This document shows positions 1 through 12,562 of a stretch of DNA of 64,000 nt, in pieces. Both the position numbers and the translations under genes were made by a program. Source of the DNA: Mallotus nudiflorus (taxonomy: Eukaryota > Streptophyta > Magnoliopsida > Malpighiales > Euphorbiaceae); contig CANTUR010000112.1 of assembly GCA_947683625.1 (NCBI GenBank), forward strand, positions 3,906,501-3,970,500, given 5' to 3'. Each line of letters opens with the position of its first letter. Positions within the stretch are counted from its first letter, which is position 1. The notes beneath the pieces are model-generated. The model saw only the letters and a list, made by a program, of their open reading frames with translations, made no database searches and had not been told where the DNA came from.

Positions 1-736
1 TTAAACTCAATTTACTAATTAATTTCAAATAAAAACACATTTAACCTAATTTTCCCAAAATTACATAAACTTCAATAATTCAAAATAAATACATAGAAAT
101 TCATAAAAATTCCAAATAAATTCATATAATTCATTTAAACACCTATAATTACCATAAAACACAATTTCATAATTTAAATAATTAATTTCCGAAAATTAGA
201 AAATAATATTAAAATATTCAAAAATACCCAAAAATCCAAAAAATCTCCAAAAATTCCAAAAAATTCATACATGTAGATTAAGCTACTAGGATCAACATTT
301 GTGAAGGGAGTTTTCATGAATCAATCAATTCAAAGTTCAAAAAAATTAAAAACCCTAATATGGCCGAAATTGAAAATTCGAAACCTAAGCAAATCAAGAC
401 CATTTCAGCTCAAACCAAAGCTAGAATCACACTCACCGGAGCTCAAGGATAAGAAAGAGACCAGCAGTGTCAAAACTGGTGGCCGGAAAGTTGATGAACG
501 ACGAGGAGAAGAATTTCGACCAAAATGGAAGAAAAGAGGCTGCCGGCGCCGGGGAAGTAGGCTGCCGGCGCCGGGGAAGGAGGCTGCTGGCGGCGGGGAA
601 CGGCTGGGGACGACGGTGGCAAGCCGAGAGGCACACCGACGATAGGGGAACGGCGTGACAGACGGTGGTTGGTGGTGAGGGAGTGGTCGGCACGGGGAAG
701 GAGAAGAAGAAAAGGAAGAAAAAGAAAAGAAAAGAA

Positions 737-767
<31 letters not shown>

Positions 768-1226
768 GAAAATAATAATAAAAATAATTTTACTAAATTA
801 TTTAAAAAAAATCACATCCACACACTTAATATTTAATATTTTAAAATTTAATATTAATTAAAAATAATTAAATAATAATAAAATAATTAATTAATTAATA
901 AAATATTAGGGTAAAATACTAAACCCTAATTAAATTAAATATATACACACATAGGCTCTATTTAGTAATTTAAAAATACGTATGAGTTCATGCAAGTCCG
1001 AAAATATATTTAAAATAATTAATAATAAATTATTTACGTGAAAATTTCTCCGAAAATGCAAGTTCCGGGAAAATTTTACGTAAAGCACTATAAATAATAC
1101 ACAATAATTAAAATAGATCTTAAATACACATCAACCTCGTAAAATATCATGATACATATACTAAAAATTATTAACACTGTATATCCCAGTACACTGTAAA
1201 AATATTTAAAAACACGGGATATTACA
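1..1226 (-). mobile_element. 3' LTR of Tekay-like gypsy copy A (cut by window start)
   Basis: This is the inner part of the 3' LTR of a minus-strand Ty3/gypsy element. It ends in ...ATTACA at 1226, directly beside a polypurine tract. Bases 1-456 and 940-1226 match 8262-8707 and 8708-8974 of the other LTR almost base for base. The stretch 457-939 has no counterpart there, so one LTR was changed after insertion. It contains an AG-rich low-complexity run at about 700-770. The outer end and the target duplication lie outside the window. Confidence 0.9.
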
Positions 1227-1239
1227 GTCTTCCCCCCTT
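1227..1239 (-). other. polypurine tract of copy A
   Basis: On the minus strand this reads AAGGGGGGAAGAC and abuts the 3' LTR, which begins TGTAATATCCC. That is the expected site of plus-strand DNA priming. Copy B has a similar purine run at the same place. Confidence 0.85.
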
Positions 1240-1282
1240 ATAGGAATTCGTCCCCGAATTCCAAAAAGAAAAGATTATAGGA

Positions 1283-2640
1283 TCAGGAAGGAAAGAGATA
1301 CGGGTAAGAAGCTCGCATCTCAGCTTCAGTCTCCCACGTATGCTCCTCAACTCTGTCGCTACGCCATAGAACCTTGACCATCAGAATTTGCTTCGATCGC
1401 AATTGTCGAACTTGATAATCTACGATCGCCACAGGTTCTTCCACAAACGTCAAATCTTCACTCACTTCCACACTGTCAGGCTGCAACACGTGTGAAGGGT
1501 CTGAGATATACTTCCTCAACATCGAGATATGAAATAATGGATGCACTTGCGACATACTCGGAGGCAAATCCAACCGATATGCAACAGTGCCAACTCTCTC
1601 CAGAATCTCAAACAGTCCAATGTATCTCGGTGCCAACTTACCCTTCCTGTCAAATCTCATCACACCCTTCATCGGAGATATCTTTAGAAAAACGAAATCT
1701 CCAACCTGAAACTCCACATCTCTGCGCCTAAGATTCGCATAACTCTTCTGTCTGCTAACTGCGGTCTCTAATCTGCGCTTAATCACGGTGACTTTCTCTA
1801 TAGCATCCTGAACCATCTCAGGTCCAGTCAAAGCTCTCTCACCAATCTCATCCCAACTTAAAGGGGATCTACACTTCCTTCCATACAACGCCTCATATGG
1901 TGCCATGCCAATACTGCTATGGTAGCTGTTATTATATGCAAACTCAACGAGTGGAAAATGATCATCCCAGCTACCTCCTAAATCCAGGACACACATCCTC
2001 AATATATCTTCCAGTGTCTGGATCGTCCTCTCAGACTAACCATCTATCTGAGGATGAAAAGCAGTACTGAAATCCAACCTAGTGCCCATCGCTTCCTGCA
2101 ACTTCTGCCAAAAACGAGAAGTAAACACTGAACCTCTGTCTGACACAATGGACATAGGTACTCCATGAAGGCACACAATATGCTTCACATACAACTTTGC
2201 CAATCTAGCTACAGAATAGGTGGCTTTCACAGGTAAGAAATGTGCAGACTTCGTCAACCTGTCTACAATCACCCAGATAGAATCGTATCCATCCTTCGAA
2301 CGAGGTAAACCTACCATAAAATCCATAGCTATCCTTTCCCACTTCCACTTGGGAATAGGAAGAGGCTGAAGCTTCCCAGAAGGTTTCTGATGTTCAGCTT
2401 TCACTTGCTGACAAGTCAAACACTTAGCAACATAATCAGCGACATCCTTCTTCAATCCATCCCACTAGTATAAATCTCTAATACTGTAATACATCTTAGT
2501 AACACCTGGATGTACGCTATAGGCTATAAAATGTGCTTCCTCTAGGATCTCTTCTCTCAAATCATCCACATCAGGAACACACAATCTACCACTGATCCAC
2601 AACACACCATCATCATCAAGTGTGAAATCAGTGAACTTCC
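1283..2640 (-). pseudogene. integrase and chromodomain of copy A
   Basis: This is the integrase part of the gag-pol polyprotein, in one frame with RT. It shows the end of the HHCC zinc motif (CLTCQQVKAEHQKPSG), then the catalytic core with the first Asp in the MDFMVGLPRSKD stretch, the second in SDRGSVFTSRFW, and the Glu after FHPQIDG. The C-terminus (VKVLWRSDRVEEHTWE) is a chromodomain of the type on plant Tekay/Del chromoviruses, which in that family directs insertion to chromatin. In-frame stops at about 2033-2035 (Gln CAG to TAG) and near 2465 (Trp-like TGG to TAG) break it. It is therefore non-functional as it stands. The last codon is 47 bases from the polypurine tract. Confidence 0.9.
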
Positions 2641-4690
2641 CTGCTCTGACATTCTCTGCAAGCTCTTCTAGAATAGGATCTTGACTCTGAGCTGCTTTAA
2701 TCCTATCCCTCAGTACAGATCATACTTTAAATTGAGCTAGCAGTCCACCTGATCTACTGATCTTCATCATCAGACCTTGATCCACCAACAGATGCAACTC
2801 CTGGATCAATGGTCTCCTCTCAACACTGATGTGAGCAAGACTGCCTGAGGACTTCCTATTCAAGGCATCTGCTACCACATTAGCTTTACCCGGATGATAT
2901 AGAATCTCGCAATCATAGTCCTTCAACAGTTCCAACCATCTCCTCTGCCTCAAATTCAAATCTCTATGCTGAAAAATGTACTTAAGGCTCTTGTGATCAG
3001 TAAATATCTCACAAGTCACCCCGTATAGATAATGTCTCCAGATCTTCAAAGCAAATATCACTGTAGCCATCTCAAGATCATATATGGGATAGTCCTGCTC
3101 ATGCTTCTTCAACTGCCTCGAAGCATAGGCTATCACCCTTCCATTCTGCATCAACACACAACCAAGGCTAATTCTAGAGGCATCACAGTAAACTGTGAAC
3201 TTATCCACACTATTAGGCAAAGCTAATACTGGCACTATGGTCAACTTCTCCTTCAACAACTGGAAACTGTTCTCATAAGCTTCTGACCACTCGAATCTAA
3301 CATTCTTCTGAGTCAAGCGAGTCATAGGGGCTACAATTCTGGAAAAATCTGGCACAAACCGCCTATAATACCCGACTAAACCTAAAAAACTTCGAATCTC
3401 AGTAACAGAAGTAGGTCTAGGCCACTCAGATACTGCCTCAACCTTCTGTGGATCAACCTGGATACCTTCTTTAGACACTACGTGTCCAAGAAAAGAAACA
3501 CTCTCCATCCAGAAATCATACTTTGAGAATTTAGCATAAAGCTGATGATCTCTCAGTGTCTGTAATACAATCCTCAAGTGATATACATGCTCCTCCATAC
3601 TCCTCGAATATACCAGTATATCATCAATGAAGACTACCATAAACTGATCCACATACGGTCTGAATACCCTATTCATCAGGTCCATAAAAGCTACTGGTGC
3701 ATTAGTCAAACCAAAAGACATCACCAGAAACTCATAATGGCCATATCGAGTGCGGAATGCCGTCTTAGGAATATCAGCTTCACTAATCCACAGCTGATGA
3801 TAACCCGACCTCAAATCAACCTTAGAAAAGAACTGTGCACCCTGTAGCTGATCAAACAAATCATCTATCCTCGGCAGAGGATACTTGTTCTTCACTGTTA
3901 CCTTATTCAGCTCTCTGTAGTCAATGCACAGTCTCAGGGTACCATCCTTCTTCTTTACAAACAGGACTGGTGCACCCCAAGGAGAAACACTAGGTCTGAT
4001 AAAACACTTATCCAATAACTCTTGCAACTGCTCCTTCAACTCTTTCAACTCTGCAGGAGCCATTCGATAGGGTGGCATAGATATAGGAGTAGTACCTGGA
4101 ACCACATCTATACAGAACTCAATCTCTCTGTGAGGTGGTAAACCTGGCAACTCCTCGGGAAAAACATCAGGAAACTCACAAGCAACAGGAACATCTGTGA
4201 GTGATAACTTCTCCACTGAAGTATCCCTGACCAATGCCAAATACCCCTGACATCCTTTCCTTAATAACTTTCTAGCTATAATAGCAGAAATAAGATTTTG
4301 AGATGCTGAACTCCTATCACCAACAAATTTAAACTCTACTTCATCAGGAATTCTGAAAGTCACCTCTTTATTCCTGCAATCTACCACGGCATAGTATTGA
4401 GATAACCAATCCATTCCCAGAATAACATCAAACTCCATCACATCTAACAGAATTAAATCAACAGGTAATTCTCTATCTCCCACAAGAACTGGACAATCAG
4501 AAAAAATAATATCGGCATCCAAGGAATCGCTCAAAGGAGTGGTAACAGACAAAGGAAAAGCCATCCTCGAAGCTTGCCAATAAGATTTAGAAGCAAAAAC
4601 GGGAGAAACAAATGAATGCGTGGCACCCGGATCAAACAAAACCCATGCATCCAGGTAACAAACAGAAATAATACCTGCCACGACTGCATT
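2641..4690 (-). pseudogene. protease, reverse transcriptase and RNase H of copy A
   Basis: The longest open stretch in the window is here: about 650 residues read without a stop (2720-4681). In order: an aspartic protease active-site region (FDPGATHSF); reverse transcriptase with YPLPRIDDLFDQLQGAQFF, the SFGLTNAP block and the catalytic FIDDILVYS box; then RNase H beginning VYCDASRISLGC and continuing through a TDHKSLKYIFQ stretch. Pro in DPG replaces the usual Ser or Thr; copy B has the same, so it is a family trait. A TGA at about 2717-2719 separates this from integrase, and a TAG near 4700 separates it from the gag tail, all in one frame. The catalytic residues I could see are present, so this enzyme block decayed less than copy B. 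Confidence 0.93.
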
Positions 4691-4929
4691 AGATGCCTGA
4701 GCATCCTACTGAGTAAGATGGAAAACTCTGGCCTGACCTCGACCTCCCTGCTGACTGGTAGAAGCCTGGCCAATACCTCTGGCACCTCCTCTAGTACCTC
4801 TACCACGACTCTACTGTGGAACAAACTGAGTGGAACTCTGATGCTGAACTGGTGGTAACTGAAATGGCACGGGTGCAGCACTAGCAATCGACTGCTGTGG
4901 GAATCACGGAATCTGCGGTTATTAATACC

Positions 4930-6035
4930 CGGAATAAGGACACGATCTGGCAAAATGTCCTGTCTGCCCGCATCTGAAGCATGTCAGCGGTGTCAGATAA
5001 CACGGTCCCTGATGGACTCTACCACAAGTCTGACAAACACTGGCAGCTGATCCAGAACTACGACCACGGCTGCTGCTCGAAGCACCTGACCCAAATCTAA
5101 ACGATCTACGCTGACCTCCACGGCCATGTCCACACTATCTAAACGCTTCGATGCACTCGCTGCTGCTGTCTCTGACTCTGCTGAGTCGGACCTCGCTGCT
5201 GACTACTCGAACCATCATGAAAACTCAAATACGAAGTAGCCTGCAATCCACTCGACTGAACTCCTAGCTGGTAATAATCAGGCATCGCTCCTTGCCTAAC
5301 TAGTCTCAGCTCAATCTCCTTAGCCAACTCAATCACAGACTCCAAAGTAAGGCCTGGTGTAGGCATACCAGCAAAAGCTGAACCCAAACCAGTAACGTAT
5401 GTAGTGACAGTGAAATACTGGTCTCACATTAGATCCTCTGCATATCTACCCAGACGGAGAAACTCTTAGGTGTACTCCTCTACAGATCGATCTCCACAAG
5501 AAATATTGGTCAAACGAAGACGATAGCTCAAACGAAGAGGTTTTGGATAAAATCTCCTCATAAATCACTCTCAAAACTGAGCCCAAGTCATCGTCATCAT
5601 ATAAGGCTGGATCATCTGAATGAACCAATCTAGGGCTGGTCCCTCGATAGACAACTCAACGATCATGATCCGCTGGTACTCGGTATGAGCAGTCCGAGTC
5701 CTAGTCTCAATCGCATGCAGAAAATCTAATGGATCGGAAGTACCATCAAAAATAATCCTACCAACTCGGGCATAGAACAAAGCTGCCTCAGGGTCAGACA
5801 TACCCTGCTGATAGGCAGGCTGAACAACTGGAGGAACAGGAACATCAAACTCAGGCTCTACAGGCTCCTCATCCTGTAACTCTCTCTGCCTACGGCGACC
5901 TGCCGCTCCTCGAGGTCTACCTCTGCCACGACCTCTACGTCTAACTGGCTGCTCAGGAGGTAAAACCTCATCCTGAAAAGACTCATCATCCTCGGCCTCA
6001 ACGACCGGTGGACCGACACGTGCTCGCCTCCTCAT
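4930..6035 (-). pseudogene. gag of copy A
   Basis: The start codon at 6035 opens a 154-residue run with an acidic N-terminus, an Arg/Gly-rich stretch (RRRGRGRGR) and a gag core around MSDPEAALFYARVGRI. Stops at about 5565-5573, 5468 and 5427 interrupt the same frame. The reading frame shifts once near 5130, then the CCHC knuckle follows (CFRCGQTGHFARSC at about 4940-4981) in frame with pol. Gag would form the particle and bind RNA through the knuckle. Two TAA and one TGA lie just after the knuckle. Copy B has an equivalent gag with the same acidic start (EDDESFQDEVLP). Confidence 0.88.
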
Positions 6036-6215
6036 TCTGAAAAGACAAATGAAAAGATTCAGGCAAAACAGACAATGGAGGAATAACGCAGAAAACTAAG
6101 CAAAGAATACTCATCAAGACATACTCGAACCTAATTCACTGCAGTAGTTCAACAGAAAACACAACTCTGAAAACTAGGGCCACAACTCACATAACTAAGC
6201 CCTGACACAGAACTC

Positions 6216-6228
6216 CGCTCTGATACCA
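6216..6228 (-). other. primer-binding site of copy A
   Basis: On the minus strand this reads TGGTATCAGAGCG. It is complementary to the 3' end of plant initiator tRNA-Met apart from the last base, and sits 4 bases inside the 5' LTR. It fixes the element's orientation. Confidence 0.92.
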
Positions 6229-6232
6229 ACTT

Positions 6233-8974
6233 TGTCACGACCCAAAACAGGGGCCATGACCGGCGCTAGGGAACGAGAATTCTTTCGAATCCGGAACCCG
6301 TAGCAAGCCTAAAAATAAAATAAAACATGAAATAGTAATAACAATATATAATGCAGCGAAAATAAAAATCATAAATATCACAATATTATTTTCATCAACT
6401 GGATTTAAATTAAATCTCATCTCATATATATAAATCTTTTATTACAAATCCAGTTCAAGTATAATACAATATCTCACATAAATATAATACATAAAATCCC
6501 CCAATTAATTTACAACTACTGCAGTGTCTAGATTATAAAAATAAGACTCAAGTAAGCAGTTTACACAAGGAAGCCGGGGCGGAAGAAATCCGGCGTATAG
6601 GCCTGCTACAGAGGTCTGAAGATGTTGACTCTCTTGAAAAATTATCAACGGAGGGGAGTCAGACCTCACTGAGTGAATTACTATAATATATATACATACA
6701 CACTAAATGACAATGCATACAATCAATAGTATATATCTAAGATGTATATATACAAGCAAATACACACAGATGCAATAAAATCATTTTATATATATATTTC
6801 ATTAAAAATCATCTTTTATGAAGGATCACATAGAACCCTAAAATATCGCAACCTCAAAAACAGTGTTAGACAACACTCTAGCCACACAGGCTCACTTATT
6901 CCAAATATATCCACTTAATCCATTTAGACAGTAGACTGGCCCCAAGACACTAAGTCAACCGAGCTCCAGCAGTCTGACTACCAGTGTGATTGGCCCCGAG
7001 ACACTTGGTCAACCGAGCTCCAGCAATCATACCTCCAAACCATATCTCACATATCAAATAATCATATTCCATCAATATCCACAAATGGTTAGTAATATAG
7101 CCTAAATACTATAGGCGTACCGGTACGTACTCGGTCCTAGTGCTGCCCACTAGGTAGCACGTTCTATTGATATCCTTCATTAATGAATTATAAAACATTC
7201 ATTCATAATAAATGATGCATAAAATTAAATAAAATAACAATATAAACCATATATATACCGAAAATATACCAAAAGTAAACCAAGTATATTTCGAGTATAT
7301 ATACGCCAAATAAATCCAATTAAATTACAATTTAAATTAGAAATATATTTAAAATATTTTAAATATAATTTATTAACAAAACATGTATACAATTTATTAT
7401 ATGCCAAAAATATACCAAAAATATACTTAATGCAAATCACATTATTTATGCATATTAATCAAAATAAATCATATATTTCTAAGTCATGCATCCTAAAGCA
7501 TATATATATAGTATAGTAACTCACAAATTAGTGCGCTCCTCGAGATGGGTCCGACGGGCCTGGTCCACTAGGCCTCGGTCTCGGCGCAACTAAACAAACA
7601 ATAAATAATAGACATCAGAATAAACCTAACAGAAATCCTAGAATTCGATCTAGAGTATTAAACACAGAATTGAGATTAGGGTTCGACCGGACATCACGTT
7701 TTACGAGAATTCTACTGAAAATTCGACAGAACCTCCCTTGTAAAATGGACATCTCTCTAATCAAAGAGTAGAGCCGACCCTGCAAAGAAACACACTTAAA
7801 AAATGAACATCACATCTCATTCACAATCCCTCGGTCGGACTCCAAACTACAGTCTACCGACCGGGATCCACAAACACAGAACAATTCAAGAAATACCAAA
7901 AATATCCTTATAACATAGAAATTCATTTTATACGTAGAAATTACATAATTAACCTTAAAACACAGTAAAAATTGATAAAAACTCATTTTATTAGTAAAAC
8001 CGTATATTATATATATAATTGAAAATAATTCATGAAAAATAGTTTTAATTAGTTAAAAATACCAAATAATTTGTAGAAATCATTTTTATACCTTAAATAA
8101 CTATTAAAACTAATTAAATTACATTTTTAGCCAATTTAGGGTAAAATTACCAAAATGCCCCTATATATATAAATATACTAAAATTCATTCAAAAATTCAC
8201 CAAAAATAGTATAATTATCCAAAATTAATTTTCTCAACATATTTATCAATAATATTAATAATTAAACTCAATTTACTAATTAATTTCAAATAAAAACACA
8301 TTTAACCTAATTTTCCCAAAATTACATAAACTTCAATAATTCAAAATAAATACATAGAAATTCATAAAAATTCCAAATAAATTCCTATAATTCATTTCAA
8401 CACCTATAATTACCATAAAACACAATTTCATAATTTAAATAATTAATTTTCGAAAATTAGAAAATAATATTAAAATATTCAAAAATACCCAAAAATCCAA
8501 AAATTCTCCAAAAATTCATACATGTAGATTAAGCTACTAGGATCAACATTTGTGAAGGGATTTTTCATAAATCAATCAATTCAAAGTTCAAAAAAATCAA
8601 AAACCCTAATATGGCCGAAATTAAAAATTTGAAACCTAAGCAAATCAAGACCATTTCAGCTCAAACCAAAGCTAGAATCACACTCACCGGAGCTCAAGGA
8701 TAAGAAATATATACACACATAGGCTCTATTTATTAATTTAAAAATACGTATGAGTTCATGCAAGTCCGAAAATATATTTAAAATAATTAATAATAAATTA
8801 TTTACGTGAAAATTTTCCCGAATTTTACGTAAAGCACTATAAATAATACACAATAATTAAAATAGATCTTAAATACACATCAACCTCGTAAAATATCATG
8901 ATACATATACTAAAATTATTAATACTGTATATCCCAGTATAGTGTAAAAATATTTAAAAACACGGGATATTATA
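6233..8974 (-). mobile_element. 5' LTR of Tekay-like copy A
   Basis: This LTR runs (plus strand) from TGTCACGACCC to ...CGGGATATTATA; the last bases were probably TTACA. It is 2742 bp, shorter than the family's 3.1-3.5 kb because it lacks the 483 bp present at 457-939 and about 20 bp near 8820. It carries a duplicated block (6934-7029) and an inverted-repeat block (7697-7747) shared with the other copies. As a 5' LTR it would hold the promoter, but I cannot place a TATA box with confidence in such AT-rich sequence. Confidence 0.92.
6934..7029 (-). repeat. duplicated 41-bp block inside the LTR
   Basis: Two near-identical blocks start about 55 bp apart (6934-6974 and 6989-7029). Each contains GTCAACCGAGCTCCAGCA. 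The same pair occurs in the solo LTR (16063-16103, 16118-16158) and, on the other strand, in copy B (about 57000-57106). The solo LTR at 45756-48487 appears to have only one block. Confidence 0.85.
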
Positions 8975-11900
8975 GAGGTTTTAGGCGATGGAATGAAAAA
9001 TTAGACATGAGGACTTCAAAATTGAAGAATGAAATGTTAATTGGAACTAATGATAATGGTGAGAAAATCACTAGTGTAGGGGACTTAGTTGTGCAGGCAA
9101 AGATAAATTGGGGGATTTTACGTTTTTGGTGAAGTGGGGTTTAAGAGTAGGACCCACATTCCATGTAAGCAAAATAACTAATGAATTATGGGTCCCCGAT
9201 ATCACATAGACAACAGTTAACATTCAACACAAATGGCTCTATATGTGGGGGGTTATACACTTTGTTTTTGAAACATTAATGGTGTATTAAAACCCCAAAA
9301 AACATTAATGGCATATATGCACTTAAGGTAAAACTTCAAGGGGTATTTACACATTTTCCCTAAAAAAAATACATACTTGAATTCAACAACCTGTATTTAC
9401 TTTCAAAGCCAACCAATAAGCTTGCAATTATACATATTTTTCATTTGAAAACTTGTTCAAAGCACAGTGATAATACATAATGTATAGACATCTTTCAACA
9501 AACAAAAAGAAAAACACATTGAGATAATAGACATTAAATAAACACAACAATTACAATCAAAGGAAACCATAAAAATTTATTTTTATCTATATCTGATGAC
9601 TCTTATATTTAATAATTATAAGAGTTCTAACCATTTTAAAGTTGAGTCAGGTGGACTTACAAGGTAAAATTTTCCTAATACATTTTTTTCTCTTTATACA
9701 TCATTCGAATATAAAACTTTATTTAAGAAAATTTAAATTTTTTACTATTTAAACCAATATAACTCTATTTTACGCGGTCATTAAGCCAATGTCAGTTGAT
9801 AATTTTGCAAGGTTCCATACAAATAAAGCTAAAATCATATGGTGGGACACCGAAATAAATGGAAGATTGATGCTAACAAAAACTATCTTCTTAATGATGT
9901 TGATGGTCTAGGCATTTACAAAGTCTAAAGCCCCCTTTTTAAGTTTTTTTTTTAAATAAAAATAAAAAATAGCCATGAACATATCTAGTATCTAATTTAA
10001 TTATGACTAATTTGAATTTATTTAAACTATTTTTATAAAATAACAACAATTTAAAAGTTAATATTTTGAAAAAGAATATATTATCTTAAAATTGTTCTTG
10101 GACCTTTTTAATGGATAACCGATTACTAAATTAAGTAAAATTTAATGGTTGTAAGTTTATCATCCATTCTTTACTTCATTATTCTACAATTAAAGTTTCT
10201 AAAAGTTTTGATGAATTTTAATGTTATTGGTAACTTGAGAAGGTATGAGTGCTTTTATTTCAATAATAATTTAACAAAATAGTAGATTGAATTATTATCA
10301 TTTTATACTTTTCTTTCGCACTTTTATTATTATTAAAATATAAAATATTGTTGTAAAGTTGAAACATTTTTAATTATTTGTTTGTTTATCTATACAAAAT
10401 ATATAAAACTTAGGGATACAATACCATTTTTTTATTTTTATATTTAATTAAAATTTTTTATTTTGCAACTTCACAACATATTAATCAACATTAATTTTTT
10501 TATATTTTTATGAATTCCCATCTTTCTACCTATATTTATTTTAATTACTTTATTTTATAATTTATGTATATATTTATTTTTTCATTTTAAAACATTCAAC
10601 ATATTAATAAGCATTAATTTTTTAAAATATTTTTATATTCTTCAATTTCTAATTATATTTATATTAACAGTAAAAATTCTAAATATTTACAATTAACTAT
10701 TTTCTACAGTTACCAATTATTTACTTAATTTTTTATTATATTATTTTGAAATACTTTTATTTAGAAAATTAAATTAGATTTTGTGAAAAATTAAAAGTTA
10801 TAAACTTTTTATCTTTTTAAGTAATTAATTTTTAAAATTTTATATCTATGTAACCTTTATATCGTTATGATATATCTATATAAAATATAAGATAAATTTC
10901 ACTGCATAAACTATAATCTTTTTATTTTATATTATATTTTATTCCATAAAAAATTGAATTAAATGTTATGAAAATGTAAAAGTTACAAGTTTTTTTTTCT
11001 TTCTAAAAAGTTTAAAACTTTTCATGTTTCTAGCTATTTGAATTTTAAATTATTCTAATCTAAAATGTCATGTTTTTTAGCACAGATTTTGCATTAATGA
11101 GTCATTAGTGATTTATATTTGTGATCGTTTATTTGTATTGATTATTATTTATAAATTTTTATATTAATATATATTTTTTATTTTGATCTATATGTCCACT
11201 ACAAGAAAATGTATATTCAGAAAAATTTTCCACTCATTACTCGATTCTCTCGCACTTTGTCGCAGCCGGCACTATGTCCAAAACCTCCGTCATCACCACT
11301 GCTGCAAAACATTAAGAGCTTTTTATCAATTTAGGGTAAAATTTAAAAAAATTTACTAATTTAGGATATTTTTAACAAAAATTCCAATTTTAGAGTCAAA
11401 AAAAAAAAAAAATAGTTTTCCTGTCAAACTGACGGACTAAGAAAAAGACAAAAAATGCATATAAAGTCTACCACTTCAAGTGGCAAACTTCAAACCGACG
11501 GACTTAATATTAAAATGAAAAGCAAAAAAAACAGCAGGGATTGGATTGAATGGCTTTATGGTCCCTTAATCCTTTAATAATGATAGGGACTTTTTCAAAA
11601 CCCAATTCCAAAGATTTTCGTTTTACATTTTCTAACTTTTTATGTTTTATTAATTTAAAGATGGTTCAATAATAATAATAATATAAATTTATTAATTTAC
11701 GTTTATTGTTTTATGTTTTATTAATTTTTTGTATGATACATATAATTATAATAATGGAACAATAATAATAATAATATAAATTTATTAATTTATGTTTTAT
11801 TTTTTATGTTTTATTATTTTTTTGTATAATACATATAATTTTAATGATGGAACAATGACAATAATAACTTGAATTTTAATATAGTAATTTTTTTATTATT

Positions 11901-12001
11901 ATTATTTCAAATTTGAGCTCGATTGAATTCTAAAATTTGAAACTAGACTCGAACTCGATTGAGCTTCATTTTCAAAACTTGAGGTTGAATTGATTAATTA
12001 A
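8975..12001. other. AT-rich intergenic stretch, no gene seen
   Basis: I see no coding sequence on either strand. The first 400 bases are less AT-rich and contain phrases such as GGGGTATTTACACATTTTCC, which resemble ends of small transposons, but I found no matching inverted end. The rest is extremely AT-rich with long runs of T and A. Confidence 0.6.
11660..11880 (+). repeat. 93-bp tandem repeat, about 2.4 copies
   Basis: Units start at 11660, 11753 and 11846, each opening with (G/A)ATGG(T/A)(T/A)CAATAATAATA-like sequence. The first two are full length and differ at few positions; the third breaks off after about 35 bases. No gene is associated. Confidence 0.85.
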
Positions 12002-12006
12002 CTCTT
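12002..12006 (+). other. target duplication CTCTT, left side
   Basis: CTCTT here matches CTCTT at 14552-14556 immediately after the 3' LTR of the copia element. The 5' LTR has lost its first bases, so the match is suggestive rather than certain. Confidence 0.6.
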
Positions 12007-12449
12007 AAACTAACTCTACACCCATCTTTACATCTTTCTAGAAGATTGTTACTTTAGTTAATAAAATAGAATAAGATAGAATTGTGGAATGATCTAACAT
12101 GTTGTAGTAATGTGTAGAGAATTCAAGATAAGGATAAGATAAGATAAGAGTATGAGAAGATAAGAAGATAAGGCTCATCTTTATGAAGGTGTAAGTAAAG
12201 AGGTGGGAATAGTACCCAACCCTCACTTATAAATACCACCATCCTCATTTGTAAGAGTCAGTGTATGTATAAAAATGTGAGTGTGTCATATGTGTGTAAA
12301 GGTGAGAATGAGTGTATGTGTAAAAGAGTGTGTGTTATGGGTAAGTTAATGAGAAAATGTTTTAAGTGTTTATGAGAATATTAGTGTGTGAGTACTATAG
12401 TTTCTTTGATATAATAAAAGTAATTTTATTTGCTTGCACATATTTTATA
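12007..12449 (+). mobile_element. 5' LTR of gag-only copia element
   Basis: This aligns throughout with 14063-14551, including the stretch GTGGGAATAGTACCCAACCC and the GTGTGAGTG-rich end. The first ten or so bases of the LTR, including the TG start, are missing or diverged. It ends in TATTTTATA where the partner has TATTCTACA. The motif CACTTATAAATACCACC, present in both LTRs, is a plausible TATA box. Confidence 0.85.
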
Positions 12450-12451
12450 AG

Positions 12452-12463
12452 TGGTATCAGAGC
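12452..12463 (+). other. primer-binding site of the copia element
   Basis: TGGTATCAGAGC, complementary to initiator tRNA-Met, begins 3 bases after the LTR. Confidence 0.9.
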
Positions 12464-12562
12464 GGGACGGTTAATGGTCCAAAAGAGTTATTTAGTTTGA
12501 GATAACGAAGTATCCTAAAGGGTAATTATCTTAGGCACAGTTGAGAGGTACTATGAAGCCAG

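Noticed and set aside
301..693. Overlapping GC-rich open frames on both strands in the left LTR
   Set aside because: They are part of the LTR segment missing from the partner LTR; no protein features, and the frames overlap on both strands.
7225..7440. Open frame of 71 residues on the minus strand
   Set aside because: It arises from the ATATACC-rich region of the LTR and has no protein features; the same region in other copies is closed or different.
12452..12463. TGGTATCAGAGC motifs as possible tRNA genes
   Set aside because: Only the primer-binding stretch is present, next to LTRs; no tRNA arms or anticodon follow.
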